Positions 1 through 9,565 are shown, counted from the first letter of the stretch. The stretch is 64,000 nt of DNA from Geodermatophilus siccatus (GCF_900103785.1 NZ_FNHE01000016.1:1-64000); one strand, 5' to 3'. Program-made: numbers and translations. The notes: generated by a model not told the origin, from the sequence alone.

Positions 1-232
1 CGATCGCCGCGACCGTCTCCGGCGAGGTCTGCCGGGGCATGCGGTGCGGCCGCGAGGAGCGGTCGGCCAGCCCGGCCTCGCCCTCGGCGCGCCAGCGGCG
101 CACCCACTTGTGAACCGTCTGCCGACTGACGCCCAGCTGCTTGGCCACTTCACCGGGCCGGTGACCGGCCAGGACACGGTCGACGATCAGCGTGCGGGCG
201 AACACGGTGGTACGGGCGTTAGCGTGGGCCAC
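1..232 (-). mobile_element. IS481-type transposase, N-terminal part (cut by window edge)
   Basis: The minus frame starts at a GTG (230-232) and runs off the window. It gives about 77 residues of a winged helix-turn-helix with the motif GEVAKQLGVSRQTVHKWVRR followed by GLADRSSRPHR. This is the usual N-terminus of IS481 transposases, ahead of the DDE catalytic domain, which would lie outside the window. Upstream, between 233 and 345, lies an inverted repeat (233-244 with 279-290). A possible element tip near 342 would read TGTCGTAGCC on the minus strand. I cannot tell from here whether the element is intact. Confidence 0.8.
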
Positions 233-290
233 GGAGACCTCCGGTTGGCAACGGCGACGTCAAGCACCGCCACTCCTTCCGGAGGTCTCC
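233..290. repeat. Inverted repeat upstream of the transposase
   Basis: The 12-base arms GGAGACCTCCGG (233-244) and CCGGAGGTCTCC (279-290) are perfect complements with a 34-base spacer. They lie directly upstream of the transposase GTG, so the hairpin could cover its ribosome binding site or serve as a transposase-binding site. Either role is inference. Confidence 0.6.
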
Positions 291-358
291 TTCGTCACCA
301 AGGCGCCACGCCGACCGTCAACAACGTCCCTGGCTACGACAGCTAGCCGCCACTCTCC

Positions 359-417
359 GCGATCACGGCGCCGGGACCACCGCGGGGAGCCTGGGGTGGT
401 CAGGGCGCCATGATCGC
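359..417. repeat. Long-arm GATCACGG/CCATGATC palindrome
   Basis: The 14-base arms (359-372 and 404-417) pair with one mismatch. The left arm carries GATCACGG and the right arm CCATGATC, with a second inner pairing of the type CCACC/GGTGG. It stands between the IS481 stub and the 3' end of the FAD oxidoreductase (stop at 423). The same asymmetric arm pair recurs at 14725-14799, so this is one copy of a dispersed family. It may act as a terminator for the minus-strand oxidoreductase. Confidence 0.6.
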
Positions 418-422
418 GACTG

Positions 423-1382
423 TCACGCCGCGAGCAGAGCGCGGCCCAGCTCGGCGCCGAGGAGGTGCCCGGAGGTCCAGGCGCTCTCCACCCGGGACGG
501 CGCCGACCACCCGTCACCGCAGACGCCGACGCCGTCGGCCAGCCCGAAGGGCTCCGAGCGCGGCTCGGCCGGGCGCGCGTACGTCCAGCGCTGCACCGCC
601 GTCCAGGCCGGCGGGACGTCGATCCCCAGCGCCCGGCCGACCGCGGCGGTGACCGGGCCGGCGGCGGCGTCCGGGTCCTCGAGGTGTGCGGCCGCCAGCC
701 CCGCCGTGGTGTGGGCGACCAGCACCGGGGCGCCGTCCCCGCGCCGGTCGCCGTCGTCGGCCACCCAGGTGACCGCCGGGTCGTCGTGGACGAACGCGCC
801 GTGCAGGTCGGCCGGCCAGCGTCGCTCGGACCACCCGAGCACGACGGCCAGCGACGGCTCCCACGGCCGGTCGTCGAGCAGCCGCCCGGCCGTGTCGGCG
901 TCGAGCACGCGGCGGGCCTGCGGGTCGGGCATGGCCAGGACGACGGCCGGCACGTCCTCGCCGTCCACCCGCGGGCCGGGGCCGGCGGTGGCGACCGTGC
1001 GCCCGCTCTCGACGTCCAGCCCCGTGGCCAGGTCGGCGACCAGCGAGCGCAGCCCGGTGGGCGCGGCGTACCGGGGCGGACCGGTGGTGGCGGACCGCAA
1101 CCCGTCGGGCCCGGCGACGGCGAAGGTGTCGGTCCACGGGCGGGCCAGGCCGCGCGCGACCCAGTCGTCGACCACCGCGGCGAACGGCGAGCCCTCCTGC
1201 GCGGTCAGGTACGAGGCGCCGATGTCGACGGTCCGCCGGGACAGCGTCCGGGAGGCCATGCGCCCGCCCGGCCGGCGACCGCGGTCGAGCACGCGGACGG
1301 GCGTCCCCGCCGCGGCCAGGGCGCGGGCGCAGGCGATCCCGGCGATGCCGGCGCCGACGACGGTCACGGGGGAGGAGGGCAC
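423..1382 (-). CDS. FAD-dependent oxidoreductase (renalase-like)
   Basis: A 319-residue flavoprotein. Near the N-terminus is a Rossmann dinucleotide-binding motif (VTVVGAGIAGIACARAL), followed by GRRPGGRMASR and GASYLTA, an arrangement typical of the renalase/amine-oxidase-like NAD(P)/FAD family. The open frame continues upstream, but the GTG at 1380-1382 follows an AGGATC-type ribosome site and places the Rossmann motif at the expected position. The substrate is unknown. The gene is divergent from the RNA methyltransferase at 1448, with a 65-base shared upstream region. Confidence 0.8.
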   Translation of the reverse strand: MPSSPVTVVGAGIAGIACARALAAAGTPVRVLDRGRRPGGRMASRTLSRRTVDIGASYLTAQEGSPFAAVVDDWVARGLARPWTDTFAVAGPDGLRSATTGPPRYAAPTGLRSLVADLATGLDVESGRTVATAGPGPRVDGEDVPAVVLAMPDPQARRVLDADTAGRLLDDRPWEPSLAVVLGWSERRWPADLHGAFVHDDPAVTWVADDGDRRGDGAPVLVAHTTAGLAAAHLEDPDAAAGPVTAAVGRALGIDVPPAWTAVQRWTYARPAEPRSEPFGLADGVGVCGDGWSAPSRVESAWTSGHLLGAELGRALLAA

Positions 1383-1447
1383 GCCGACGATCCTGCGGGC
1401 CGGACGGCGCGACCGCCCGCCGAGCACGGCTTGGGAGGATCGACGCC

Positions 1448-2257
1448 GTGCCGCCGAGCCCCACGACGATCACCGACCCGGACGACCCGCGGGTGGCCGA
1501 CTTCCGCGACCTCAAGGCCGGGGACCGCAGGCCGGGCAGCGAGCGCGGCACCGGACCGGTCATCGTGGAGGGCGTCCCGGCGGTGCAGCGGCTGCTGGCC
1601 TCCCCCTACCAGGTGCGCGCTGTGCTGGGCGTGCCCGGGCGGCTGGCGGCGCTCGACCTGCCGGAGGGGGTGGCGGCCTACGAGGCGGACAAGTGGGTGC
1701 TCTCGGAGGTCATCGGCTTCCGGCTGACCCGCGGTGTGCTGGCCTCGGCCGACCGCCGTCCCCCGGCCGACCTCGACGCGCTGCTGGCCGGGCCGGACCC
1801 GGCCGCGCCCCGGCGGCTGGCCGTGCTGGAGGCGCTCAACGACGCGGAGAACCTGGGGTCGATCGCCCGCTCCGCGGTGGCCCTCGGCGTCGACGGCCTG
1901 CTGCTGGACCCGCGCTGCGCCGACCCGCTCTACCGCCGGTCGGTGCGGGTCTCGATGGGCCACGTGCTGGCGCTGCCGTTCGCCGTCCTGCCCGACTGGC
2001 CCGGCGGGCTGGACCGGCTGCACGGGGCGGGCTACCTGACCGTGGCACTCACCCCGGCCGACGACGCGGTCGACCTGGCGGAGGTGGACCCGCGGGCGCA
2101 CCCGCGCACGGCGGTGCTGCTCGGGGCGGAGGGGCCGGGGCTGACCCCGGAGGCGCAGCGGGTCGCGCGGGTGCGGGCGCGCATCCCCATGCGGGCCGGC
2201 GTCGACTCCCTGGGCGTCGCCGCCGCGGCCGCGGTGGCGTTCGCGACGCTGCGCTGA
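1448..2257 (+). CDS. TrmH/SpoU-family RNA methyltransferase
   Basis: A 269-residue protein with an N-terminal substrate-binding part and a C-terminal SPOUT knot domain. The three SpoU motifs are visible: NDAENLGSIARSA (motif 1, about residue 135), VLLGAEGPGLTP (motif 2, about 222) and IPMRAGVDSLGVAAAAAV (motif 3, about 244). It should transfer a methyl group from SAM to a ribose 2'-hydroxyl in tRNA or rRNA. The specific target cannot be read from the sequence. The GTG start is preceded by GGGAGG at good spacing. A branched-hairpin repeat begins right after the stop. Confidence 0.9.
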   Translation: MPPSPTTITDPDDPRVADFRDLKAGDRRPGSERGTGPVIVEGVPAVQRLLASPYQVRAVLGVPGRLAALDLPEGVAAYEADKWVLSEVIGFRLTRGVLASADRRPPADLDALLAGPDPAAPRRLAVLEALNDAENLGSIARSAVALGVDGLLLDPRCADPLYRRSVRVSMGHVLALPFAVLPDWPGGLDRLHGAGYLTVALTPADDAVDLAEVDPRAHPRTAVLLGAEGPGLTPEAQRVARVRARIPMRAGVDSLGVAAAAAVAFATLR

Positions 2258-2369
2258 GGAAGGACCCCGTCCTCCTCGAGAAGGACCCCGCTCTCCTCAC
2301 CCCTCGCAAGCTCGGGGCGAGCCTCCGAGCGGGGCCGTCCGAGCTCGCGGCGACCCTCTGGACGGGGCC
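2258..2369. repeat. Dispersed branched-hairpin repeat, copy A (double)
   Basis: It starts at the base after the TGA of the methyltransferase. It contains GGACCCCGTCC on the left, a GACCCCGCTC second unit, and GGACGGGGCC on the right, so outer arms pair around inner GAGCCT/AGCTCG hairpins. It fills the space between convergent genes (1448-2257 and 2397-2870) and could terminate transcription from both sides. Related copies lie at 11668, 18861, 33221, 35622 and 55846. Confidence 0.6.
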
Positions 2370-2396
2370 ACGGCCCGACGCTGCAGGAGGGCAGCC

Positions 2397-2870
2397 TCAG
2401 CCGCGGAGCGAGAAGCGGGCCAGGTGCGCCCGGGCCTCCTCGGCGCGGGCGGGGTTGCACATGACGTCGTAGCGGCCGGCGACCACGGTGCTGGTGCTGG
2501 TGAAGTCGCGCCGTCCCCGGCTGGCGGAGTAACCGATCGCGGCGAACAGCATGCCGAAGAGCAGACCGATGAGCAGGCCGGTCAGGAGCGAGCCGATCCA
2601 GGCGGAGCCGTCCACGGCGAAGATGCCGAGGAGCAGGCCGACGAACAGCCCCCACCAGGCGCCACCGGCCGCGCCCGCGGCGAGCACCCGGCCCCAGGTG
2701 AGCCGGCCGGTGACCCGCTCGACCTGGCGCAGGTCCGAGCCGATGATCGTGACGTTCTCGACGGGGAACTTCTGGTCGGCGAGGTAGTCGACGGCGGCCT
2801 GGGCCTGCTCGTAGGAGTCGAAGGAACCGACCTGTACGCCGCCGAGGGGCATGGACACCGAGGCTGACAT
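2397..2870 (-). CDS. General stress protein 17M-like membrane protein (YflT family)
   Basis: A 157-residue protein. The first 55 residues form an alpha/beta domain (VGSFDSYEQAQAAVDYLADQ) of the heat-induced stress protein YflT/GSP17M type. It is followed by a glycine-rich double membrane hairpin (about residues 68-115) and a short cytosolic tail ending RARAHLARFSLRG. The ATG at 2868-2870 is chosen because GGGAGA lies 5 bases upstream. A longer open frame upstream has no support. The function is unknown beyond the stress association of the family. Confidence 0.8.
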   Translation of the reverse strand: MSASVSMPLGGVQVGSFDSYEQAQAAVDYLADQKFPVENVTIIGSDLRQVERVTGRLTWGRVLAAGAAGGAWWGLFVGLLLGIFAVDGSAWIGSLLTGLLIGLLFGMLFAAIGYSASRGRRDFTSTSTVVAGRYDVMCNPARAEEARAHLARFSLRG

Positions 2871-2964
2871 GTCTCCCGTGGTACCCGGCAGTTCCGCGCG
2901 GACACCTCCCGCGGAGTGGCCGGCGTCACTCGTCGCCGAGCGCACCCGCACGGGTAACCGCAGG

Positions 2965-3894
2965 TCAGCGGTGCCGGCGGACCCCGAAGACGATGTCCTC
3001 CCACGCCGGGATGCGGGCCCGCGGGTCCTCGTCGTCGTCCCCTCCGGGGCGGCCCAGGACCACGGTGTCGTGCTCGCTGATGTCGTCCTCGTCGGCGGGC
3101 GCGTCGGTGCGGCGGGTGCCGGCGGGGGAGCCGTCGGCCGGCAGCACCGGTCGCACGTCGTCGTCCGGGGCCGGGTCGCCGTCCTCGTCCCGGGCGAGCC
3201 GGGAGGAGGCCGGGGCCGCGACGCCGTCGTCGGGGACGACGACGACCGGCCGGCTGCGCACCGGTGTCGGCCGCTCGGTCGGCACGTGCGGGACGACGCG
3301 CACCAGGCGGGTGCCCTCGGCGAAGTCGGTGGTGGCGGCGTCGACCGGGGCGACGGTGCGGGTCGGGACGTCGTACGCCCACCGGGTGACGCCGGACTTG
3401 GCGCCGGCCTGCCAGGCCGCGGTGACCTGCCAGACGCCGTCGCCGGCGCGGTGGGCGTCCCAGCGGACGGCGTCGAGGTCGGCGCCGAGCAGCCGCAGCC
3501 GCTCGGACATGAACTGCTGCAGCGGGACCGACGGCGCGCCCTCGGACAGCCGCACCCGGGCCTCCCGGGCCCGCTCGGCCACCCGCTCGCGCTCCTGCAG
3601 CACCGGGTGGGCGAAGCGCATGATCCGCTCGACCCGGATCCCGGAGGCCTGCGCCACCTGCTCGGGGGTCTCCCCGGCGCGGATGCGGGCCTGGATGACC
3701 CGCGGCGGCAGCGTCGCGCCGATCTCCACGTCGATCTGGCCGAGCCGGCGGGCGTCCCCGCGGGCGGCGGCGCGGACCCGCTCGTCGATCGGCAGCTCGA
3801 ACCGCTCGCCCTCCTCGCCGGGTTCGGCGCCGTCGAGGGCCAGCACGAGGCTCGTGCCGTCGTCGGAGAGCGCCACCAGCCGCAGCTGACGCAT
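2965..3894 (-). CDS. sepH: Septation protein SepH
   Basis: A 309-residue protein with the N-terminal DUF3071 domain (MRQLRLVALSDDGTSLVLA ... LPPRVIQARIRAGETPEQVA). It contains a helix-turn-helix-like segment, then a low-complexity acidic C-terminal half ending in the short conserved tail IVFGVRRHR. SepH in Streptomyces and Mycobacterium binds FtsZ and stimulates its assembly at the division site. That role is carried over from the family. The gene stands alone on the minus strand upstream of the stress protein, and its start ATG is the first codon of the conserved MRQLRLV block. Confidence 0.92.
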   Translation of the reverse strand: MRQLRLVALSDDGTSLVLALDGAEPGEEGERFELPIDERVRAAARGDARRLGQIDVEIGATLPPRVIQARIRAGETPEQVAQASGIRVERIMRFAHPVLQERERVAERAREARVRLSEGAPSVPLQQFMSERLRLLGADLDAVRWDAHRAGDGVWQVTAAWQAGAKSGVTRWAYDVPTRTVAPVDAATTDFAEGTRLVRVVPHVPTERPTPVRSRPVVVVPDDGVAAPASSRLARDEDGDPAPDDDVRPVLPADGSPAGTRRTDAPADEDDISEHDTVVLGRPGGDDDEDPRARIPAWEDIVFGVRRHR

Positions 3895-4026
3895 GGGCGG
3901 CCTCCTGGGTGGGTGCTCGGGGTCGGGACGGCGGGCGGACCGGTCCCGGGATGGGGGAGTCCGCTTGCGAGGCTATCCGCGCACGCGGGAGCGTGTCGGC
4001 AGGCTCGCCCGGCGTGGCGCGGCCCC

Positions 4027-4056
4027 GTGCGGGAGCGCGGACGCGCGCTCCCGCAC
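4027..4056 (-). terminator. Terminator hairpin after serC
   Basis: The perfect 13-base arms GTGCGGGAGCGCG and CGCGCTCCCGCAC enclose a 4-base loop. The hairpin starts 9 bases beyond the serC stop codon on the minus strand and should end that transcript. No T-run follows, as is usual for terminators in very GC-rich actinobacteria. Confidence 0.8.
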
Positions 4057-4064
4057 CCGGGGGG

Positions 4065-5192
<1,128 letters not shown>

Positions 5193-5214
5193 TCAAGATC
5201 GGGTGGGGAGCGGC

Positions 5215-5250
5215 GACGGCCCGGGACCGCTGGTGCGGGCCCGGGCCGTC
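5215..5250 (-). terminator. Terminator hairpin between citrate synthase and serC
   Basis: The 11-base perfect arms GACGGCCCGGG and CCCGGGCCGTC flank a 14-base loop, beginning about 18 bases after the citrate synthase stop on the minus strand. It probably terminates the citrate synthase transcript before serC. Confidence 0.7.
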
Positions 5251-5268
5251 GGAGGTCGTGCTGCCGAC

Positions 5269-6393
5269 TCAGGCCGGCTGGTCGATGGGCTTGACCTTGA
5301 TGGTGTCGAAGCCCTCGACCTCCTCGGGCCTGCGCGGGGCCGGGCCGACGTAGCGGGCCGACGGGCGCACGAGGCGGCCGGTGTTCTTCTGCTCGAGGAT
5401 GTGCGCGCACCAGCCGGCGGTGCGGGCACAGGTGAACATCGAGGTGAACATGTGGCTGGGCACCTCGGCGAAGTCCAGCACGATCGCCGCCCAGAACTCC
5501 ACGTTGGTCTCGATCGGGCGGTCGGGGCGCCGCTCGCGCAGCTCCTTGAGGGCGGCCTGCTCGAGGGCCAGCGCGGCCTCGAAGCGGGGGGCGCCGAGCT
5601 CCTTGGCGGCCTTGCGCAGCGTGCGGGCGCGCGGGTCCTCGGCGCGGTAGACCCGGTGGCCGAAGCCCATCAGCCGCTCGTGCCGATCGAGGAGGTCCTT
5701 GACGTACTTCTCCGCGTCCCCGGTCTGCTCCACGCCGTCCAGCATGTGCAGCACCCGGGAGGGGGCGCCGCCGTGCAGCGGGCCGGACATCGCGCCGATG
5801 GCGCCGGACAGCGAGGCGGCGACGTCGGCGCCGGTGGAGGCGATGACGCGGGCGGTGAAGGTGGAGGCGTTCATGCCGTGCTCGGCGGCCGACGTCCAGT
5901 ACGCGTCGACGGCGGCGACGTGGCGGGGGTCGGGCTCGCCGCGCCAGCGGACCATGAAGCGCTCGACGATGGTGGAGGCCTCGTCGATGCGCTTCTGCGG
6001 GACGGCCGGGATGCCGATGCCGCGGGCGGACTGGGCGACGTAGGACAGCGCCATGACCGCCGCCCGGGCGAGCTCCTCGCGGGCCTCCTCGGCGGAGATG
6101 TCCAGCAGCGGCTTGTAACCCCAGATCGGGGTGAGCATGGCCAGCGCGGCCTGGACGTCGACGCGGACGTCGCCGGTGTGCACGGGGATGGGGAAGGGCT
6201 CGGCCGGCGGCAGGCCCGGACCGAACTTGCCGTCGACCAGCAGCGCCCACACGTTGCCGAAGGTGACCTTGCCGACCAGGTCCTCGATGTCGACGCCCCG
6301 GTACCGGAGGGAGCCGCCGTCCTTGTCCGGTTCGGCGATCTCCGTCTCGAAGGCGATCACGCCCTCCAGGCCGGGTACGAAGTCGTCGGCCAT
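5269..6393 (-). CDS. Citrate synthase 2 / methylcitrate synthase type
   Basis: A 374-residue citrate synthase of the short, Gram-positive type, condensing acetyl-CoA (or propionyl-CoA) with oxaloacetate. Active-site regions are present: the first histidine in SGPLHGGAP, the second in MGFGHRVYR, and the C-terminal ETNVEFWAAIVLDF segment. The motif LRYRGVDIEDLV near the N-terminus is typical of the family. The ATG at 6391-6393 has AGAGGAG upstream. The same open frame continues to about 7473, but that part overlaps pdxH and is not coding. Citrate versus methylcitrate preference cannot be settled from sequence. Confidence 0.92.
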   Translation of the reverse strand: MADDFVPGLEGVIAFETEIAEPDKDGGSLRYRGVDIEDLVGKVTFGNVWALLVDGKFGPGLPPAEPFPIPVHTGDVRVDVQAALAMLTPIWGYKPLLDISAEEAREELARAAVMALSYVAQSARGIGIPAVPQKRIDEASTIVERFMVRWRGEPDPRHVAAVDAYWTSAAEHGMNASTFTARVIASTGADVAASLSGAIGAMSGPLHGGAPSRVLHMLDGVEQTGDAEKYVKDLLDRHERLMGFGHRVYRAEDPRARTLRKAAKELGAPRFEAALALEQAALKELRERRPDRPIETNVEFWAAIVLDFAEVPSHMFTSMFTCARTAGWCAHILEQKNTGRLVRPSARYVGPAPRRPEEVEGFDTIKVKPIDQPA

Positions 6394-6515
6394 CTCGCAT
6401 GCTCCTCTGCGCGCGGGACTCGTGCCCGCGCGGGAGGCGGCGCACGACTGCGGTTGCGACCCTAGGCCGTGCCGACGGCGCCGGGACACCCGGGGCGCAG
6501 CGGACGGCGCTCCCT

Positions 6516-6581
6516 CCCGCGAGATCTGCACGGTGGCGGTCATCGGGCGCTCGACGACCACCACTGTGCAGATCTCGCGGG
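6516..6581. repeat. Long perfect palindrome between citrate synthase and pdxH
   Basis: Two 16-base perfect arms carrying CGCGAGATCTGCAC and its complement lie at 6516-6531 and 6566-6581, extended inward by GGTGG/CCACC. It sits in the 204-base gap between the divergent starts of citrate synthase and pdxH, where a terminator would not be expected. It could be a regulator site, a mobile palindrome, or a structure in the 5' leader of either mRNA. Confidence 0.65.
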
Positions 6582-6597
6582 GACGGCGGGTGACAGC

Positions 6598-7254
6598 ATG
6601 GAGGCCGTGCCCGACCTCTCCCGCATGCGCAGGGACTACGAGACCCGGGGCCTCCGCGAGGACGACCTCGCCCCCACCTGGGTCGAGCAGTTCGACCGCT
6701 GGTTCGCCGACGCCGTCGCCGCCGAGCTGCCCGAGCCCAACGCCGTGGTGGTCGCCACCGCGGACGCCGACGGCGCCCCCGACGCGCGCATCGTGCTGCT
6801 GAAGGGCTACGACGAGGCCGGCTTCGTCTTCGTCACCAGCTACGCCTCGACCAAGGGCGCCCAGCTGGCGGTCAACCCGCGCGCGGCCCTGGTCTTCCCC
6901 TGGCACGCGCTGCAGCGGCAGGTGCGCGTCACCGGCCGGGTCGAGCGGGTGGGCGACGCCGCCAGCGACGACCTGTGGGACCCCCGCCCCCGCGGCGCGC
7001 AGCTGGCCGCCGCCGCGTCGATCCAGTCGACGACGGTCGACTCCCGCGAGGAGCTGGTCGAGCGGCTGCGCCGGCTGGACGCCGAGACCGGGGGCGAGAA
7101 GCTGCCGCGACCCGCGATCTGGGGCGGCTACCGGGTGGTGCCCGACTCCGTCGAGTTCTGGCAGGGCGGGACCGACCGGCTGCACGACCGGCTGCGCTTC
7201 GTCCGCGACGACGAGGAGGGCGGCGGCTGGGTCGTCCAGCGGCTGGCCCCGTGA
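6598..7254 (+). CDS. pdxH: Pyridoxine/pyridoxamine 5'-phosphate oxidase
   Basis: A 218-residue FMN enzyme that makes PLP from pyridoxine or pyridoxamine phosphate. The split-barrel FMN domain (PDARIVLLKGYDEAGFVFVTSYASTKG) and the C-terminal dimerisation end (PRPAIWGGYRVVPDSVEFWQGG ... VQRLAP) are both present, and the length is normal. The ATG at 6598 is used. A GTG at 6607 is in frame but its GGAGG is only 2 bases away, too close to use. It may share a divergent control region with citrate synthase. The PLP it makes is the SerC cofactor. Confidence 0.93.
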   Translation: MEAVPDLSRMRRDYETRGLREDDLAPTWVEQFDRWFADAVAAELPEPNAVVVATADADGAPDARIVLLKGYDEAGFVFVTSYASTKGAQLAVNPRAALVFPWHALQRQVRVTGRVERVGDAASDDLWDPRPRGAQLAAAASIQSTTVDSREELVERLRRLDAETGGEKLPRPAIWGGYRVVPDSVEFWQGGTDRLHDRLRFVRDDEEGGGWVVQRLAP

Positions 7255-7333
7255 GCGGACGGGGGCGCGAGCAGCGCGGCGGGCGCCGGCGAGCGGGGAG
7301 CGGAGCGTTCCGCGGGAGCGAACAGGTGACGTG

Positions 7334-8695
7334 GTGAGCGGTCCCGCGGACCCGCCGGGCCAGGCGCCGTACCCGGTCGACCCCGTCGAGGGCGGCGGTC
7401 CGGTCGAGGAGCCGGTACCGGTGCCGCCCCGGCAGCGCCGCGCCTGGGCGATCGACACCAGCCCGCTGCGCAACCCGCACTACCGGCGGCTGTTCTGGGG
7501 CGTGGCGGCCACGATGCTCGGCCAGCAGATGACGCTGGTCGCCGTCCCGTACCAGGTCTACGCGCTCACCGGCTCCTCCCTGCTGGTCGGCGTCACCTCG
7601 GTGGTGGCCCTGGTGCCGCTGATCGTCTTCGGCCTGCTCGGCGGCGCGATCGCCGACTCGATGGACCGCCGGCGGCTGATGCTGGTCACCGGCGTCGGCT
7701 CGGCGGTCACCAGCGCGCTGCTGGCGGTGCAGGCGCTGCTGCCCGGGGGCGGGAACCTGGCGCTGCTGTGGGCGCTCACCGCCTGCGTCTCCGGGTTCAC
7801 CGCGGTCAACCAGCCCACCCGCAGCGCCGTCATCCCCGCGCTGGTCGGCGCCGAGGGCGTGCCGGCGGCGAACGCCCTGGCGATGACGGTGCGCCAGGTC
7901 GGGGTCATCGCCGGCCCGCTGCTGGCCGGGCTGCTCATCGCCGTCGGCAGCCTGCCGGTCACCTACGCCGTCGACGCGCTCGGCTTCCTGGTCGCCGTCC
8001 TGCTGCTGCGCGGGCTGCCGCCGCTGCCCCCCGGACGGGACGCCGGGCCGCTGCGGCTGGGCGCCGCCGTGCGGGGCGTGGCCGAGGGCTTCGCCTTCCT
8101 GCGCACCCAGCCGGTGCTGCTGATGACCTTCGTCGTCGACGTCCTCGCGATGCTCTTCGCCTGGCCGCAGGCGGTCTTCCCGGAGCTGTCGGAGGGCCGC
8201 TACGCCGACTCGCCGAACAGCCTGGGCTGGCTGTTCGCCGGCATCTCCATCGGCGCGCTGCTCATGGGGCTGACGTCGGGGTGGGTGTCGCGGGTGGACC
8301 GGCAGGGCGCGGTCGTCCTCGTCGCGATCGTCGTGTGGGGCATCGCGATCATCGGCTTCGGGTTCGCCTCGACGCTGTGGCTGGCCGTGCTCTGCCTCGC
8401 GGTGGCGGGCGCCGGCGACATGGTCAGCGCGGTGCTGCGCTCCTCGATGCTGCAGCTGGCCGCGCCGGAGGGGATGCGCGGGCGCATGCAGGGCGTGTTC
8501 CTCGTCGTCGTCGCCGGCGGGCCCCGGCTGGGGGACCTGCGGGCCGGCGCGATCGCGAGCGCCGCGGGGGTCACCGCGGCGATGGTGTCCGGCGGCGTGG
8601 TGGTCGTCGTCGCGATGGCGGTCGTGGCGCTGGTCGTGCCCTCGTTCTGGGTCTTCCGCGCCTCCCGCTCGGCCCAGCCCTCCGCCCACGGCTGA
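7334..8695 (+). CDS. MFS exporter (EntS/MFS_3 type)
   Basis: A 453-residue major facilitator protein with about 12 membrane helices after a 48-residue proline-rich cytosolic start. The loop signature ADSMDRRRLMLVTG lies between helices 2 and 3. RNPHYRRLFWG before helix 1 is typical of the EntS-like drug/siderophore exporter group. The substrate is unknown. Tandem GTG codons at 7331 and 7334 both follow CAGGTGAC, and the second is chosen arbitrarily. It lies 79 bases after pdxH on the same strand and could be read from the same promoter. Confidence 0.85.
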   Translation: MSGPADPPGQAPYPVDPVEGGGPVEEPVPVPPRQRRAWAIDTSPLRNPHYRRLFWGVAATMLGQQMTLVAVPYQVYALTGSSLLVGVTSVVALVPLIVFGLLGGAIADSMDRRRLMLVTGVGSAVTSALLAVQALLPGGGNLALLWALTACVSGFTAVNQPTRSAVIPALVGAEGVPAANALAMTVRQVGVIAGPLLAGLLIAVGSLPVTYAVDALGFLVAVLLLRGLPPLPPGRDAGPLRLGAAVRGVAEGFAFLRTQPVLLMTFVVDVLAMLFAWPQAVFPELSEGRYADSPNSLGWLFAGISIGALLMGLTSGWVSRVDRQGAVVLVAIVVWGIAIIGFGFASTLWLAVLCLAVAGAGDMVSAVLRSSMLQLAAPEGMRGRMQGVFLVVVAGGPRLGDLRAGAIASAAGVTAAMVSGGVVVVVAMAVVALVVPSFWVFRASRSAQPSAHG

Positions 8696-8709
8696 GGGCG
8701 GCCCGCAGG

Positions 8710-8783
8710 GGCCGGGTGAGCAGTCGCGGCTGCCGCCCACGGCGTGTCCTCGCACGTCGCCGACCGCGACCGCTCACCCGGCC
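8710..8783. terminator. Bidirectional terminator between convergent genes
   Basis: The 18-base arms 8710-8727 and 8766-8783 (GGCCGGGTGAGC and complement) pair with one mismatch. Weaker pairing continues outward to the CTGAGGGCG/CGCCCTCAG segments that include both stop codons. It sits exactly between the convergent MFS gene and udgX. Confidence 0.75.
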
Positions 8784-8791
8784 GCGCGCCC

Positions 8792-9478
8792 TCAGGCGAG
8801 CGCGTGCGCGACCACCCTGAGGTCGGCGACGAGCGCCTCGTAGGCGGCCTCGCGGGCCTCGTCCGGCGTGCGCAGGATCGCCGAGGGGTGCGTGGTGGCC
8901 AGCATCCAGGTCTGGTGCGGCGCGTCCTCGTCGTCGTCCGCGGGGCGGTCGTCGCCGGCCTCGGCGCGGGCCACGCCCGGCGGGGTCCACGGGAGCAGCT
9001 GGCCGCGGTCCTTGGTGATCCGGAAGGTCGGCGAGATCAGCGCCTTGGCCGCCGTGGCGCCCAGGCAGACGACCACCTCCGGCTGCAGGACGGCGAACTC
9101 CGCCTCCAGCCACGGCCGGCAGGCCCGCAGGTGCTCGGGCCCGGGGGTCTGGTGGATCCGCCGCTTGCCCTTCTGCGTGAACCGGAAGTGCTTGACGGCG
9201 TTGGTGATGTAGGCGTCGCGGCGGTCGATGCCGGCATCACCCAGCGCCCGGTCGAGCAGCCGGCCGGCCGGGCCGACGAAGGGCTCGCCCTTGCGGTCCT
9301 CCTGGTCGCCGGGCTGCTCGCCCACGAAGACGATGCGGGCGGTCTCCGGCCCCTCGCCGAACACGGTCTGGGTGGTGCCCTGCCACAGCTCGCACGCCCT
9401 GCACCCGGCGGCCGCCGTCCGGAGCCCCTCCAGCCCGACCCCGGTCGGCGGCTGCGCCGGCACGTTCTCCTGGCTCAT
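8792..9478 (-). CDS. udgX: UdgX-type uracil-DNA glycosylase
   Basis: A 228-residue family of uracil-DNA glycosylase fold. Visible motifs are CRACELW (likely Fe-S cysteines), motif A GEQPGDQEDRKGEPFVGPAG, the UdgX-specific loop KGKRRIHQTP (about residue 105-114), and motif B HPSAILR. In studied UdgX enzymes the histidine of KRRIH attacks the sugar and leaves the protein covalently bound to the uracil site. That behaviour is family knowledge, but the diagnostic loop is clear here. The ATG at 9476-9478 has only a weak ribosome site. Confidence 0.9.
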   Translation of the reverse strand: MSQENVPAQPPTGVGLEGLRTAAAGCRACELWQGTTQTVFGEGPETARIVFVGEQPGDQEDRKGEPFVGPAGRLLDRALGDAGIDRRDAYITNAVKHFRFTQKGKRRIHQTPGPEHLRACRPWLEAEFAVLQPEVVVCLGATAAKALISPTFRITKDRGQLLPWTPPGVARAEAGDDRPADDDEDAPHQTWMLATTHPSAILRTPDEAREAAYEALVADLRVVAHALA

Positions 9479-9565
9479 GGGCCGATGACACCCCACCAGG
9501 CGTCCCGGCGCGAGAGGTGCCGACCGATACGTTGACCCGGCAACGGAGGGTGACAGGGGGGACGC

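Noticed and set aside
5269-7473. One continuous open frame much longer than citrate synthase
   Set aside because: The part beyond 6393 overlaps pdxH on the other strand, contains the palindrome at 6516-6581 and shows no family motif. The citrate synthase start at 6393 has a good ribosome site.
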